A stretch of 64,000 nt of DNA from Rhizobiales bacterium UBA1912. GTDB taxonomy: Bacteria; Pseudomonadota; Alphaproteobacteria; Rhizobiales; Devosiaceae. The DNA lies in assembly GCA_002337455.1 (NCBI GenBank), contig DDGC01000028.1, positions 1 through 64,000 of the forward strand. Reading direction: 5' to 3'. Shown in pieces: positions 42,874 to 52,783 of the stretch. A program made the translations under genes and the position numbers. The notes beneath the pieces are model-generated. The model did no database searches and was not told the DNA's origin. It saw only the letters and a list, made by a program, of their open reading frames with translations. Numbering within the stretch: the stretch's first letter is position 1; each line of letters begins with the position of its first letter.

Positions 42874-44040
42874 TCAGTCGAGGCGCGGGAACGTAGCGTT
42901 GGTGAAGCCGGGAATGATGACACGGGACGGGTCGAGATCGTGCGCGGCCAACTCGTCGATGATAAACTCGGAAACCGAGTTTGACAGCAATTGACGGGGA
43001 TCCTCCATCACCAGCCGCAACCGCGCGATGGCGGTAAGGCGGTCGTCGGGGTGGGTCAGGCGTGGCATCTCGCGGAGCGTTCGCGTGTCTGCATCGATGA
43101 TCGGTGCCGCTTCGATGCTCGGCTCGAAGGCCGGAAAGCCCGCGAACATCTTGCCGCCGAGTTCGGCGGTGACGCGGGTCTTGCACCAGAGGCGACGGTA
43201 ACCCTGTTCGAGCGCATCGAGGTGCTCGCCGGCCTGGATGCGTTTGATGTCGAGGCCTGGCGCATGCGGTGCAATCAGCAGCCGCGAAGGGTCGAGCGTT
43301 TCTGCTGATGCCTTCCACAGTTGGTGGCACATGTTGTTCGTGGCCCAGGTGAGGCCAGCGGTGGGCCGACCAGAACTGCCGCAGATCAGCACCATCACCT
43401 TGCTCCAGTCCATATCGTGGCTGCGCAACCAGGTCATCATGCGATGGGCTATATCGAGAAAGGTCAGCGCAAAGGTGGCCACCATCACGTCATTGAAGGG
43501 CACGGGGACTGCAGAGTCGTTGGCTGGCTCGAGATAGGCCGCACGCAGATACTCGAAAGTCAGTTTGCTCTCGTCGGCAAGGACATCGGTAAGAAAAGTC
43601 TCGCTGACCCGGCAACCATAATCGATCAGATCGGCGATCTTGCCTTCCATGCCGCTCCATGCATCGACGCCGACGGCGTCGCGCCAGTGGCTTTCGCTCG
43701 AAGTTTCCCTGACCGCGCGGCAATCGGCGAGGAAACGCTCCGCCCAGCCGCGCCAGTCACCGGAGCCCCGTTCGCGCATTTCGGCCAGCCACGCCATGGC
43801 CGTACCAAGGTGTGAAACGGCGGTGAGTTCGACAAATCCCCTGGTGGAAAGGCGAAAGCTGGCAACCAGCGGCGCGGCCCCCTTGCCAGGGAACAGCACG
43901 AGATCGGAGCCGGTCGAGACCAGCAACGGATCGCCAGAGGTGAGATCCACACGTTGCAGCGCCAGCCCGGCGGCGAGGCTGTTCTCGCCGGTATAATCGG
44001 CATAGAGCGCAGCGAAATGGGGGTGCGGAGCGTAGGTCAT
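42874..44040 (-). CDS. Protein of unknown function, second gene of the propeller operon
   Basis: 388 residues, cytoplasmic, no signal or membrane segment. Recognisable-looking parts are DPLLVSTGSDLVLFPGKGA, STRGFVELTAVSHLGTAMAW near 65-85, and VMVLICGSSGRPTAGLTWATNN near 215. The last resembles a glycine-rich nucleotide or substrate loop, but I do not know the family. It starts 24 bp after the beta-propeller gene, so the two form an operon divergent from the aldolase cluster. Confidence 0.7.
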   Translation of the reverse strand: MTYAPHPHFAALYADYTGENSLAAGLALQRVDLTSGDPLLVSTGSDLVLFPGKGAAPLVASFRLSTRGFVELTAVSHLGTAMAWLAEMRERGSGDWRGWAERFLADCRAVRETSSESHWRDAVGVDAWSGMEGKIADLIDYGCRVSETFLTDVLADESKLTFEYLRAAYLEPANDSAVPVPFNDVMVATFALTFLDIAHRMMTWLRSHDMDWSKVMVLICGSSGRPTAGLTWATNNMCHQLWKASAETLDPSRLLIAPHAPGLDIKRIQAGEHLDALEQGYRRLWCKTRVTAELGGKMFAGFPAFEPSIEAAPIIDADTRTLREMPRLTHPDDRLTAIARLRLVMEDPRQLLSNSVSEFIIDELAAHDLDPSRVIIPGFTNATFPRLD

Positions 44041-44064
44041 CGGAAACTCCCGTGAGTGTTCGAC

Positions 44065-45174
44065 TCAGATGTCGACGGCATAGACGATGGCGTCCTGGCG
44101 GAACCGCACGTTGGTGGTGAGGCTGTTGGTCACGACGAGATAAAGATCGCCGCTGCTTTCAAAGAAAGCGGCATCGGTGGCGCCGAAGGTCGGGAAACTT
44201 TCGACCAGGCTCCACGTGTCACCTGTCCAACTGTAGATGTGGGACAACAGGTCGGTCCGTGGCGCCTGCGGTGTGCCTTCGATGAAGTTAACCAGCACCA
44301 GATACGGTATGCCGCCGATAACGCGGTAGGCGAATTCGCGGCCGCCCGAGCCGCTAAATTGTTGCAGCTCGGCAAAGCTGGCACCGTCCCACCTGTACAC
44401 CACAGAAGGGCCATGGATATTGGCGAAGGCGAGTTGGAGTTGTCCATCGATCCACATCGTCGTGAAGGCACGACCGCCTTTGTCGCTGAACGTCTGGAAG
44501 GGCTCGAAGCCGCTCCCCGTCCAGGCGAGCAGGCCGGACGGGCCGACATGATCGGCATAGGCCAGGAAGTGGCGGTCATCGACCTCGAAATGGTGGAAAT
44601 TGTAGCCCCATAGGCCCTCGATCACCTGGAAGGGCTCGAAGCGACCTTCGTTCCAGACGTAAATCGCGGAGGCACGAGGGTTGGTGGGCACTGCGGTTTC
44701 GATGGTGACGCCCTGCGCCAGAGCGAGAAAATGGCGACCGTCGATGGTGAAGTGGCGCCACTGCTTGGCAAAAAACGTCGGGATCTGTTGGAAAACCTCC
44801 CAGCCATCGGCGCCTCGCCGATAGATCGTGGAGACAATGTTGGGCTCATAGGGCCCCTTGCCTGAGCGCGCGCTGGCCGTCGCGATATAGGCTGTGCCGT
44901 CGATGATGAAATGCTCTGCATCTTCGCCACCGGGGGCCGGCAGGCGCACTGACTCTATAAATTCGGTGCCGTCCCAGCGCAGGATCAGCAATTCGGTGTC
45001 GCTGTCGCCGCCGTTCATATGCGCGGCCGCGTCAGGTACATCATAGGCGAGTTGCGGAATGGCGAGGAAAGTCGCGCCATGGTCGGCGAAAATTTCGGCG
45101 GCCCTGGCGCCCGAAGTCGGCAGGGCCTGGACCCGGCGCAGCATCCCGCCAGTGGCTCGTTCGTTTGGTGTCAT
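44065..45174 (-). CDS. EPTP/EAR-repeat beta-propeller protein
   Basis: 369 residues made of about seven repeats of some 45 residues with the EPTP/EAR pattern: hydrophobic-x-F-Q-x-I/L, then HF-x-I/V-x-G/D-x-HFLA-hydrophobic (for example FFAKQWRHFTIDGRHFLALA and GYNFHHFEVDDRHFLAYA). It would form a seven-bladed propeller. There is no signal peptide, so it may be cytosolic. The start at 45174 follows AAGGGGGAG; a longer reading upstream has none. It probably works with the following unknown protein and the divergent catabolic genes. Confidence 0.75.
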   Translation of the reverse strand: MTPNERATGGMLRRVQALPTSGARAAEIFADHGATFLAIPQLAYDVPDAAAHMNGGDSDTELLILRWDGTEFIESVRLPAPGGEDAEHFIIDGTAYIATASARSGKGPYEPNIVSTIYRRGADGWEVFQQIPTFFAKQWRHFTIDGRHFLALAQGVTIETAVPTNPRASAIYVWNEGRFEPFQVIEGLWGYNFHHFEVDDRHFLAYADHVGPSGLLAWTGSGFEPFQTFSDKGGRAFTTMWIDGQLQLAFANIHGPSVVYRWDGASFAELQQFSGSGGREFAYRVIGGIPYLVLVNFIEGTPQAPRTDLLSHIYSWTGDTWSLVESFPTFGATDAAFFESSGDLYLVVTNSLTTNVRFRQDAIVYAVDI

Positions 45175-45385
45175 CGTCTCCCCCTTAGCAAGTTCGCATC
45201 CATGCCGTGCATTCACGGCACTTTGTCGTGGTCTGGACAATTTGTTTGTCTCACGAAACTGTTCGGCGTTCACCGATCTCGGTGATTGCTTTTTCCAATC
45301 AAAATCGGCGCAAGTTGAATTGGCGGTAATCAAATGTCGGCGTTAGCGTGATCCCCAGTGGCCCAAAGAGGCTACGGGAGGATTT
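45175..45385. promoter_or_regulatory. Divergent promoter region of propeller operon and aldolase cluster
   Basis: 210 bp, AT-richer than its surroundings near 45230-45345. It must hold both promoters. LysR-type sites could be here, but I cannot define one. Confidence 0.5.
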
Positions 45386-46219
45386 ATGATGACCCAGTTT
45401 TTGCAGGAAAAGCGCGAGCCCTTGCTCGTCCGGCTGGCAAATGACCGGGCCTGCTATGCCCTGGGAATCCGCAACGCGCGGACACCAGACATTGTCCGCA
45501 TGGCCGCGACGCTGGGCTACGACGCCATCTGGGTCGACCTCGAACATTCGACGCTGTCGCTGGATGCTGCTTCGAGCATGTGCCTGACCGCAGCAGATCT
45601 TGGCCTTGCCGCCTGGGTACGGCCGCCCGATGGCGATCTGGGCACTGTCGGCCGGCTGCTCGACGGTGGCGCGTCCGGGCTTATCATTCCCGGGGTTGCG
45701 ACCGCGGCGGACGCGCGGCGGGCTGCCGATGCATGCCGCTATCCGCCACGCGGTGGCCGTTCCCAGAATGCGCTGCTGCCCAGCATGGGCTTCGCCCGTG
45801 TGCCGCACGCCGAGCGCGTCGCAAATGCCAACGGCAACGTGGTGGTGCAGGTACTGATCGAAACCGAAGAGGGTGTCGGCAACGCGGACGCTATTGCCGC
45901 GATCGACGGAGTCGACGTGATCGGGCTTGGACTCAACGACCTTTCGGCCAATTTCGGCGTCCTGGGCCAGGGGCGTCATCCACGCATCTCCGACGCCTGC
46001 CGCCACGTAATCGAGGCCGCGCGCAAGCATGGCAAGCAGGTCATCGTCGGCGGTCTGGCCGACGTCGACCACTATCGCGAAATCGTGGCGCTGGGCGCCA
46101 GCCGCTACATCTTTGCCGGCATAGACACCGACATTCTAGCCGAGGCCCTGGGGCAGAGACTTGCCCGTTGGCAGGGCCTCGAACCCGCCCATGACATATT
46201 GCAACACAAGGCCGTCTAA
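45386..46219 (+). CDS. HpcH/HpaI-family 2-oxo acid aldolase
   Basis: 277 residues, TIM barrel. Family elements: YDAIWVDLEHSTLS, the substrate loop AAWVRPPDGD, GLIIPGVATAADAR and VQVLIETEEGVGNADAIAAI with the Glu metal ligand, then GLNDLSANFGV. It would split a 4-hydroxy-2-oxo diacid or related compound into pyruvate and an aldehyde. First gene of a cluster with a lactonase-like amidohydrolase and a Dpp-type transporter, suggesting uptake and breakdown of a sugar acid or aromatic ring product. Confidence 0.9.
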   Translation: MMTQFLQEKREPLLVRLANDRACYALGIRNARTPDIVRMAATLGYDAIWVDLEHSTLSLDAASSMCLTAADLGLAAWVRPPDGDLGTVGRLLDGGASGLIIPGVATAADARRAADACRYPPRGGRSQNALLPSMGFARVPHAERVANANGNVVVQVLIETEEGVGNADAIAAIDGVDVIGLGLNDLSANFGVLGQGRHPRISDACRHVIEAARKHGKQVIVGGLADVDHYREIVALGASRYIFAGIDTDILAEALGQRLARWQGLEPAHDILQHKAV

Positions 46220-46224
46220 CCGTC

Positions 46225-47103
46225 ATGAACAAGCCATTGCTCTCCGAACCAATGCTCGCCCTTTCCGGCCTTGAGCGCCCGACTTTCGCGGTGCCGGCCG
46301 GTGCTTGCGACATGCACATGCACGTTTTCGGGCCGCTTGACAGATACCCTTCAGTGCCCCATCCGCACTATACGCTGCCCGATGGCACGCTGGCGCATTA
46401 CCAGCAGCTCATGGCTGTGCTGGGCCTTGACCGCTTTGTTATCGTGCAGCCGAGTTTCTACGATACGGATAATTCCTGCCTACTCGACACATTGGCGGTG
46501 GCGGGCGAAGCGGCGCGCGGCGTGGTCATGATAGCCGACGATATCGCCAATGCCGAACTTGAACGCTTCCATGCGGCGGGCGTGCGGGGTATCCGGCTGG
46601 ACCTGTTCAAGCGGGCGGGCCTGCCGATCGAAGAGATCAAAAGCTATATCGCCGCCATGGCAGGCAGGGTGGCGCCGCTGGGCTGGCACCTGCAATTTTA
46701 CGCGCCGGGCTACATCGTGCGCGATCTCATCGATTTCCTCTCCGGGATCGAGATCCCCTATGTCATCGACCATATGGGATACATGCTCGAAGAGGACGGC
46801 CTGACCGAGACCGATTTCGAGCGCCTGCTCGACCTGATGCGGCATGGGTCGTGTTTTCTCAAGCTCAGTGGCCCGTACCGCATCGCCAAGGACAAGGGTT
46901 ATGGTGCGATCTCGCATCTCGCCCGCGCCATCGTCTCGGCGGCCCCGTCGCGGGCTATCTGGGGCTCGGACTGGCCCCACATCCCAAAATCAAGCCGCGA
47001 CACAGGCGAACTGCTCAATCTTTTGGCCGAGTGGGCTCCCGATGCCGACGTGCGCAAGCAGATACTTGTCGACAACCCTCTCAAGCTCTTCGATTTCGAG
47101 TAA
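46225..47103 (+). CDS. Amidohydrolase, 2-pyrone-4,6-dicarboxylate lactonase (LigI)-like
   Basis: 292 residues, TIM-barrel amidohydrolase. [10 protein letters not shown] at residues 30-39 holds the first two His of the metal or carboxylate-binding set; QFYAPGYI and DHMGYM follow, and WGSDWPH near 248-254 carries the catalytic Asp. This layout fits LigI and D-galactarolactone isomerase-type enzymes, which hydrolyse lactones of diacids. It lies 5 bp after the aldolase gene. The two would act in series; the natural lactone is not known. Confidence 0.85.
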   Translation: MNKPLLSEPMLALSGLERPTFAVPAGACDMHMHVFGPLDRYPSVPHPHYTLPDGTLAHYQQLMAVLGLDRFVIVQPSFYDTDNSCLLDTLAVAGEAARGVVMIADDIANAELERFHAAGVRGIRLDLFKRAGLPIEEIKSYIAAMAGRVAPLGWHLQFYAPGYIVRDLIDFLSGIEIPYVIDHMGYMLEEDGLTETDFERLLDLMRHGSCFLKLSGPYRIAKDKGYGAISHLARAIVSAAPSRAIWGSDWPHIPKSSRDTGELLNLLAEWAPDADVRKQILVDNPLKLFDFE

Positions 47104-47167
47104 GGCCATGACCCCAGGAAGCGCTGAAACCGGTTATGCTTTGCCCCAGCTCCATAAGGAGCGCGGG

Positions 47168-49237
47168 ATGGCCGGCGATGTTGCCAGAAGTGACGCGCGG
47201 CCCACGGAAAAGGTGCGATCCACGCCAATGGCAAAAAATGATTGGACACAAAGGGACTGGGACCCCAGTGGTCCACTCCTGTCGGTTCGCGACCTCAACG
47301 TGCAGTTTCTCTCCGACTCTGGTTTGGTGCACGCTGTACGTGATGTCAGCTATGATGTGCATCCAGGTGAAATCGTCGCTTTGGTTGGAGAATCGGGGTG
47401 CGGCAAGTCCGTTTCCTCGCTGGCCGTAATGCGCTTGCTGCGTGACGGTCGCAGCACCCGATTCAGCGGATCGGTACAGTTGCGCGGCAAGGACTATCTC
47501 GATCTGCCAGAGGAAAACGTGCGGCACCTGCGTGGCCGGGAGATCGCCATGATCTTCCAGGAGCCGATGACCGCGCTAAACCCGGTGCTGACGGTTGGCC
47601 TGCAGGTCATGGAGCCTATGCTGGCCAATCTGCGCATGGACCGGCAGGCGGCGCGGCTGCGCGCCATCGAGCTTCTGACGCTGGTCGGGGTTACTGATCC
47701 TGAGCGCCGGCTCGACCAATATCCGCACGAATTCTCCGGCGGCATGCGCCAGCGCGTAATGATCGCCATAGCGCTGGCCTGCGATCCCAGCGTCATCATC
47801 GCAGATGAGCCGACGACGGCGCTCGATGTGACCATTCAGGCGCAGATTCTCGACCTGCTGCAGAGCCTGGTGGAGCGCCTGCAGATAGGCCTTGTGCTGA
47901 TCACGCACAATCTGGGGCTGGTGGCGCGTTATGCCGACCGGGTCAACGTCATGTATGCCGGCCGCATAGTGGAATCGGGGACGGCGCAACAGGTGTTCGA
48001 GGCGCCGCGCCATCGTTATACGGTGGGACTGCTCAAGGCGGTGCCACATCTTGACCAGCCTCGGCAGGAGCGCCTGCATACCATTCCCGGCCAGCCGCCA
48101 AGCCTGTTGCACCTGGCCGGTGGTTGCCCGTTCAGCCCGCGTTGCGACGCTGCGACGGATGCGTGCCGGCAATCGCCCGCAATCGACGTGCAGACCGACG
48201 GGCATGCCTTTGCCTGTTTCAACCCGAGCCAGGGTGCAGTCCGCATCGATGGAGGCCATGATAAAACGGTAACGCACATCGATCTTCTTCAGACGGCGCT
48301 GAGGGTGCGCGGGCTTACAAAGCATTTCCATCTGCGCCGGGGTGCAACGGTACGCGCCGTGCAGGATGTGGATTTTGATGTGCCCAAGGGCGGTACGCTG
48401 GGTCTGGTTGGAGAGTCGGGCTGCGGCAAGACAACTGTTGCCCGGGTCCTGCTGCGGCTCGCAAGCGCTACCGGCGGCACCGCGGAGCGGGACGGGGTCG
48501 ATATTCTTGGCCTGGGTCGGGCCGATTTAAAGCAGCTGCGCCGCAAGGTGCAGGTGATCTACCAGGATCCGTTCACGTCGCTCAATCCGCGGCACCGCAT
48601 CGGCGATGCACTGGCCGAACCGCTGCTGGTGCATGGCATCCGCAGCAGCCGGTTTGCGGCGCGGGAGCGGGTTGCAGAGTTGCTCGATCTAGTGGGCCTG
48701 CCCCCCGATATCGCGGCGCGCTACCCTCACCAGATGTCAGGCGGTCAAAGACAGCGGATCGGTATTGCCCGGGCCCTGGGCATGGAGCCCGATTTCATCA
48801 TCTGCGACGAGCCGGTTTCGGCGCTCGATGTGTCGATCCAGGCGCAGATCATGAACCTGCTGGGCGATTTGCAGAAGCGGCTGGGGCTCAGCTATCTGTT
48901 CATCGCACATGATCTGGCGGTGGTGCGGCACATTTCAGACGTGGTTGCCGTAATGTATCTGGGCAAGGTCGTGGAGACCGGAACCAGCGCCGAATTGTTC
49001 GCCCGCCCCAGCCATCCCTACACGCAGGCGCTTATGTCGGCGGTGCCCTCACTCAGCCGCCGTAAGGGCAGCGAACGCGAGGCGCCTCTGGGGGGCGAAT
49101 TGCCGTCACCGCTCAATCCCCCAACCGGCTGCGTGTTTCATACCCGCTGCCCGCTTGCCAGCGAAGAATGTCGAAGCGTGGTGCCCGAAAGCACGAAGCT
49201 CTCGGACACTCATCGCGTCGCATGCATCAAGGTCTAG
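47168..49237 (+). CDS. Dipeptide/oligopeptide-type ABC transporter, fused double ATPase
   Basis: 689 residues: two complete ABC ATPase domains in one chain. Walker A in [11 protein letters not shown] (first) and [11 protein letters not shown] (second); ABC signatures [12 protein letters not shown] and [12 protein letters not shown]; Walker [12 protein letters not shown] and [11 protein letters not shown]. Each half ends in an oligopeptide-ABC C-terminal zone with Cys ([16 protein letters not shown]), which in relatives holds an iron-sulfur cluster. It equals DppD plus DppF. ATG 47168 was chosen because AAGGAG stands 6 bp upstream; 47108 and 47228 are in frame. It powers the two following permeases. 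Confidence 0.93.
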   Translation: MAGDVARSDARPTEKVRSTPMAKNDWTQRDWDPSGPLLSVRDLNVQFLSDSGLVHAVRDVSYDVHPGEIVALVGESGCGKSVSSLAVMRLLRDGRSTRFSGSVQLRGKDYLDLPEENVRHLRGREIAMIFQEPMTALNPVLTVGLQVMEPMLANLRMDRQAARLRAIELLTLVGVTDPERRLDQYPHEFSGGMRQRVMIAIALACDPSVIIADEPTTALDVTIQAQILDLLQSLVERLQIGLVLITHNLGLVARYADRVNVMYAGRIVESGTAQQVFEAPRHRYTVGLLKAVPHLDQPRQERLHTIPGQPPSLLHLAGGCPFSPRCDAATDACRQSPAIDVQTDGHAFACFNPSQGAVRIDGGHDKTVTHIDLLQTALRVRGLTKHFHLRRGATVRAVQDVDFDVPKGGTLGLVGESGCGKTTVARVLLRLASATGGTAERDGVDILGLGRADLKQLRRKVQVIYQDPFTSLNPRHRIGDALAEPLLVHGIRSSRFAARERVAELLDLVGLPPDIAARYPHQMSGGQRQRIGIARALGMEPDFIICDEPVSALDVSIQAQIMNLLGDLQKRLGLSYLFIAHDLAVVRHISDVVAVMYLGKVVETGTSAELFARPSHPYTQALMSAVPSLSRRKGSEREAPLGGELPSPLNPPTGCVFHTRCPLASEECRSVVPESTKLSDTHRVACIKV

Positions 49238-49246
49238 GAGGACGAT

Positions 49247-50200
49247 ATGCTGGGATATATCGCCAATCGCCTGCTGCTTGCCATTCCCACTTTGCTGGGG
49301 GTGGCCACTGTGACTTTCTTCATGCTGCATGTCCTTCCCGGCGACGCGGTCGAGACCATGCTGCGGGCCGAGGGCGGCAACCCCACGGTGGAGGTTGTTG
49401 CTGCCGAGCGTGCACGGCTGGGCCTCGACCGTCCGGTGCTGGAGCAATATGTCGGGTTCCTTGGCGGCATGGCGGTGGGCGATCTCGGATCCTCGTATTG
49501 GACCGGCAAGCCGGTGGTGGAAGAAATCGCGCTGCGGCTCCCGGTCACACTGGAGGTTGCGGTGCTGAGCATGCTCATTGCCATTGCCATAGCCCTGCCG
49601 CTGGGCACCATAGCCGGCGTTTACCAGGGCAGTTGGGTCGACCAGGGCATCAGGCTTTTCGCCATCGGCGGGATCGCGCTGCCATCGTTCTGGTTCGGCA
49701 TGATCGTGGCGCTCGGGATGCTGTGGTATTTCCGCTGGCTGCCACCCCTGGGCTCGACCTCTCTGTTCCGCAATCCCGGCGTTGCGATTCAACAGTTGAT
49801 CCTGCCGGCCGTCGCGGTGGGCTATCGATACGCCGCCATCCTCATCCGCATGATGCGCGCTTCGGTGATCGAGGCGCTGATGGAGGACTATGTTCGTACG
49901 GCGCGGGCCAAGGGCCTCAAGGCGAGCCTGATCGTCTGGCGCCATGTCATTCCCAATTCGCTGTTGCCGACGGTGACCATGATCGGACTGGAATTCGCCT
50001 TGCTGATCGGGAGCCTTGTGGTCATCGAGCAGGTGTTCAGCCTCAACGGCATTGGCCGGTTGTTCATTGAATCGGTGGCGCGCAGCGATCTCATCGTCAT
50101 CCAGGGCATCGTAATGGTGCTCACGGTGATCTTTATCCTCGTCAACCTGCTGGTCGATCTCGCTTACGCCGCGATCGACCCGCGCATCCGGCTGACCTGA
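49247..50200 (+). CDS. ABC transporter permease, DppB-like
   Basis: 317 residues, six helices, with the DppB/OppB N-terminus (MLGYIANRLLLAIPTLLG) and the inner-membrane coupling loop (EALMEDYVRTARAKGL). It follows the double ATPase by 10 bp and is followed 2 bp later by the DppC-like gene. It forms the membrane channel with its partner. Confidence 0.93.
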   Translation: MLGYIANRLLLAIPTLLGVATVTFFMLHVLPGDAVETMLRAEGGNPTVEVVAAERARLGLDRPVLEQYVGFLGGMAVGDLGSSYWTGKPVVEEIALRLPVTLEVAVLSMLIAIAIALPLGTIAGVYQGSWVDQGIRLFAIGGIALPSFWFGMIVALGMLWYFRWLPPLGSTSLFRNPGVAIQQLILPAVAVGYRYAAILIRMMRASVIEALMEDYVRTARAKGLKASLIVWRHVIPNSLLPTVTMIGLEFALLIGSLVVIEQVFSLNGIGRLFIESVARSDLIVIQGIVMVLTVIFILVNLLVDLAYAAIDPRIRLT

Positions 50201-50201
50201 C

Positions 50202-51116
50202 ATGCAGAACTATTTTTCCGCACCCGCTGCGACGACCCTGTGGACTGATGCACCCAAGCCGATCGGCTTCGTGCGCCGCCAACTCATCAACCAGCCATTC
50301 GGCGTGGTCGGCCTGTTGCTCATCGCGCTCAGCTTCGCCATGGCGGTGCTGGCGCAGTGGGTGGCGCCCTATGACCCGCTGGCGACCGACTATGGCAACG
50401 CCATCGCCGCGCCGTCTGCGGCTCATTGGTTCGGCACCGACAGCTTCGGTCGCGATATCTTCTCGCGTGTCATCTATGGCGGTCGTACGGCCCTGGTCAT
50501 CGGTATCTCGGCCAGTGCGATCGGCTGCACCATCGGTGCCTTTATCGGCATTTCGTCAGCCTATCTAGGCGGGTGGGTGGAACTTGTGGTCGAGAGGCTC
50601 ATGGAGGTGCTGCTGGCCATTCCGATCATGGTGCTTGCTCTGGTGCTGGTGGCGACGCTGGGACGCAATCTTGTGTTCGGTTTCGATCTCAACCTGATCA
50701 CTGCCATCGCCCTGCCCATTGTTCCCAAGATGGCGCGCGTCGCCCGAGCGCAGACGCTGGCGATCCGGCAGATGGCCTATGTCGATGCGGCACGAACCCT
50801 TGGCTTTTCCGACCTGCGCATCATCGTCGGCCACATCGCCCCCAATATCTTCGGGCCTTACATCGTGATGCTGACGGCCTTTATCAGCCAGGCGATCCTG
50901 ATCGAAGCATCACTGTCCTATCTGGGGCTTGGTGTTGCAGAGCCGACAGCATCCTGGGGGCTGATGCTGGCCGGAAATGCCTTTAACAGCGCCATGGGCG
51001 CACCCTGGATCGTGATCTTTCCGGGACTGGCGATCGCCTCAGTGGTCTTCGCCTTCTCGATGTTCGGCGATGCACTTCGCGACGTGCTCGATCCGAAATC
51101 ACAGACAAGTCGCTAA
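50202..51116 (+). CDS. ABC transporter permease, DppC-like
   Basis: 304 residues, six helices; DppC features include the periplasmic loop HWFGTDSFGRDIFSRVIYGG and the coupling loop MAYVDAARTLGFSDLRI. It starts 2 bp after the DppB-like stop. The two permeases form a heterodimer powered by the double ATPase. Confidence 0.93.
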   Translation: MQNYFSAPAATTLWTDAPKPIGFVRRQLINQPFGVVGLLLIALSFAMAVLAQWVAPYDPLATDYGNAIAAPSAAHWFGTDSFGRDIFSRVIYGGRTALVIGISASAIGCTIGAFIGISSAYLGGWVELVVERLMEVLLAIPIMVLALVLVATLGRNLVFGFDLNLITAIALPIVPKMARVARAQTLAIRQMAYVDAARTLGFSDLRIIVGHIAPNIFGPYIVMLTAFISQAILIEASLSYLGLGVAEPTASWGLMLAGNAFNSAMGAPWIVIFPGLAIASVVFAFSMFGDALRDVLDPKSQTSR

Positions 51117-51137
51117 CCACGCTCACGGGAGGAAAAC

Positions 51138-52724
51138 ATGAGCATTTTGAAAGGCGTGTCGGCAGGATTGCTGGCACTGGCCATCGCCGGGGGGAGCACA
51201 GCGGGAGCGCTGGCGCAGACACCCGTATCGGGCGGCACCCTGCGCTACGCAGTCAGTGACGATCCGGCCAATTTTGACTGCCACTCCGGCAATCACTTCG
51301 CGGCCCTGATGCGGCTGGCGCCGCATTACTCGACGCTGCTGCGGTTCAAGCCGGGTTCCTACCCCGATATCGAAGGTGACGTCGCCGAAAGCTGGGAGGC
51401 CGATCCGGCGGCGCTGACCTATACGTTCAAGATTCGCGACGGCATCCTGTTCCACGATGGCACCACGCTCGATGCCGAGGACGTGGCCACGAGCTACGAA
51501 CGCATGACATTCCCGCCGGAAGGCGTGGTTTCCGAGCGGATCGAGACTTTCCGGCAAATCGAGGACATCACCGTCCTCGATCCCTCGACCGTGCAGTTCA
51601 AGCTCAAGGAATGGGATACTTCGGTACTCGGCACCTTCGCCTCGCCGTGGAACTGCATCTTCTCTGCTGAACTCCTGGCCAGCGACCCGGAATATCCGGG
51701 AAACAAGGTCATGGGCAGCGGACCCTTCGTGTTTGAAGAGTTCGTCGCCGGCTCGGTGTGGAAGGCATCGCGTTTCGATAACTATTTCCGCGATGGCCAG
51801 CCCTATCTCGATGCGCTCGAGTCCTACACCATGGAAGGCCCGGCGGTGGTCAACGCCATCCAGGCAGGTCAGATCCATACCGACTTCCGCGGCGTCAGCC
51901 CGCAGAGTCGTGTCCGACTTGAAGAAGCCATGGGCGACGCCGTCACCAGCTATGTCGGTCCGTCGCTCACGCACTTCCTTGTGACCTTCAACAGCGAAGT
52001 CGCCCCGTTCGATGACCCGCGCGTACGCCGTGCCCTAAATCTTGCCATCGATCGCTGGAATGGCATCGCTGGTCTGTCGGCGACCACCGAAATGAAGTAT
52101 GTCGGCGGGCCGCTGCTGCCCTTTGGCGCCTATTCGGCCAGTGTCGAAGAGATGCAGGAATGGCCCGGCTACAGTTTTGATATCGAAGCCGCGCGCGCCG
52201 AAGCGCGGAGTCTGCTCGCAGAAGCTGGCCAGGAGAACCTGTCCTTCTCGCTCACAGTGCGTAATGGTCCGCCCGTGCTTGTGGATTTCGGCGTTTTTCT
52301 CATCGATCAGTGGCGGCAGATCGGCGTAACCGTCGAGAACAACGTGGTCGAAACACCGCCCTGGGCGGCGGCCATCTCCGACGGCTCGTTCGAGGCGATT
52401 GTCGATATCTTTTCCGCCCTGCGCGAAGAGCCGACCGAGCAGTTTACGAAGTATGTCTCCTATGATGTTTCGGCTCGCTCTGCCGGCCGCTTCACCGACC
52501 GGGACCTCGACGCACTGTTTAACGCGCAGGCGGTTGAGGCCGATCCGGCGGCACGCATGGCTCTGCTGCGTCAGTTCGAGACCCGGCTGCTCGAGCAATC
52601 CTACTCGCTGCCAGTGGTCTGGCTCGAACGCGATGTGGTGATGTCATCGGCGCTCAAGGGCTGGACCTTCAGTCCGTCCAACTTCCTCTATCTCGACCAG
52701 TCGGGAACCTGGCTCGACGAATAG
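51138..52724 (+). CDS. Family 5 extracellular substrate-binding protein (Dpp/Opp-type)
   Basis: 528 residues: signal peptide cut near GALAQTP, then the SBP_bac_5 fold (ESWEADPAALTYTFKIRDGI, FHDGTTLDAEDVATSY). Family 5 proteins bind peptides, but also nickel, opines, sugars or glutathione; the catabolic neighbours make a non-peptide ligand likely. Last gene of the transporter operon, followed by a hairpin terminator. RBS GGGAGG upstream. Confidence 0.92.
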   Translation: MSILKGVSAGLLALAIAGGSTAGALAQTPVSGGTLRYAVSDDPANFDCHSGNHFAALMRLAPHYSTLLRFKPGSYPDIEGDVAESWEADPAALTYTFKIRDGILFHDGTTLDAEDVATSYERMTFPPEGVVSERIETFRQIEDITVLDPSTVQFKLKEWDTSVLGTFASPWNCIFSAELLASDPEYPGNKVMGSGPFVFEEFVAGSVWKASRFDNYFRDGQPYLDALESYTMEGPAVVNAIQAGQIHTDFRGVSPQSRVRLEEAMGDAVTSYVGPSLTHFLVTFNSEVAPFDDPRVRRALNLAIDRWNGIAGLSATTEMKYVGGPLLPFGAYSASVEEMQEWPGYSFDIEAARAEARSLLAEAGQENLSFSLTVRNGPPVLVDFGVFLIDQWRQIGVTVENNVVETPPWAAAISDGSFEAIVDIFSALREEPTEQFTKYVSYDVSARSAGRFTDRDLDALFNAQAVEADPAARMALLRQFETRLLEQSYSLPVVWLERDVVMSSALKGWTFSPSNFLYLDQSGTWLDE

Positions 52725-52746
52725 AATCGATCGCAGAAGCAGGCGT

Positions 52747-52783
52747 AGCGCCCCGGTTCGTCCGGGGCGCTATTGCCGTTTTT
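52747..52783 (+). terminator. Terminator after the substrate-binding protein gene
   Basis: AGCGCCCCGG-TTCGT-CCGGGGCGCT, a perfect 10-bp stem, then ATTGCCGTTTTT. The T run is displaced by a few bases, so termination is probable but not certain. Confidence 0.7.

Noticed and set aside
49106..50203. 365-residue minus-strand frame opposite the DppB-like gene
   Set aside because: Very rich in His, Gln, Asp and Arg, typical of the complement of a membrane-protein gene.
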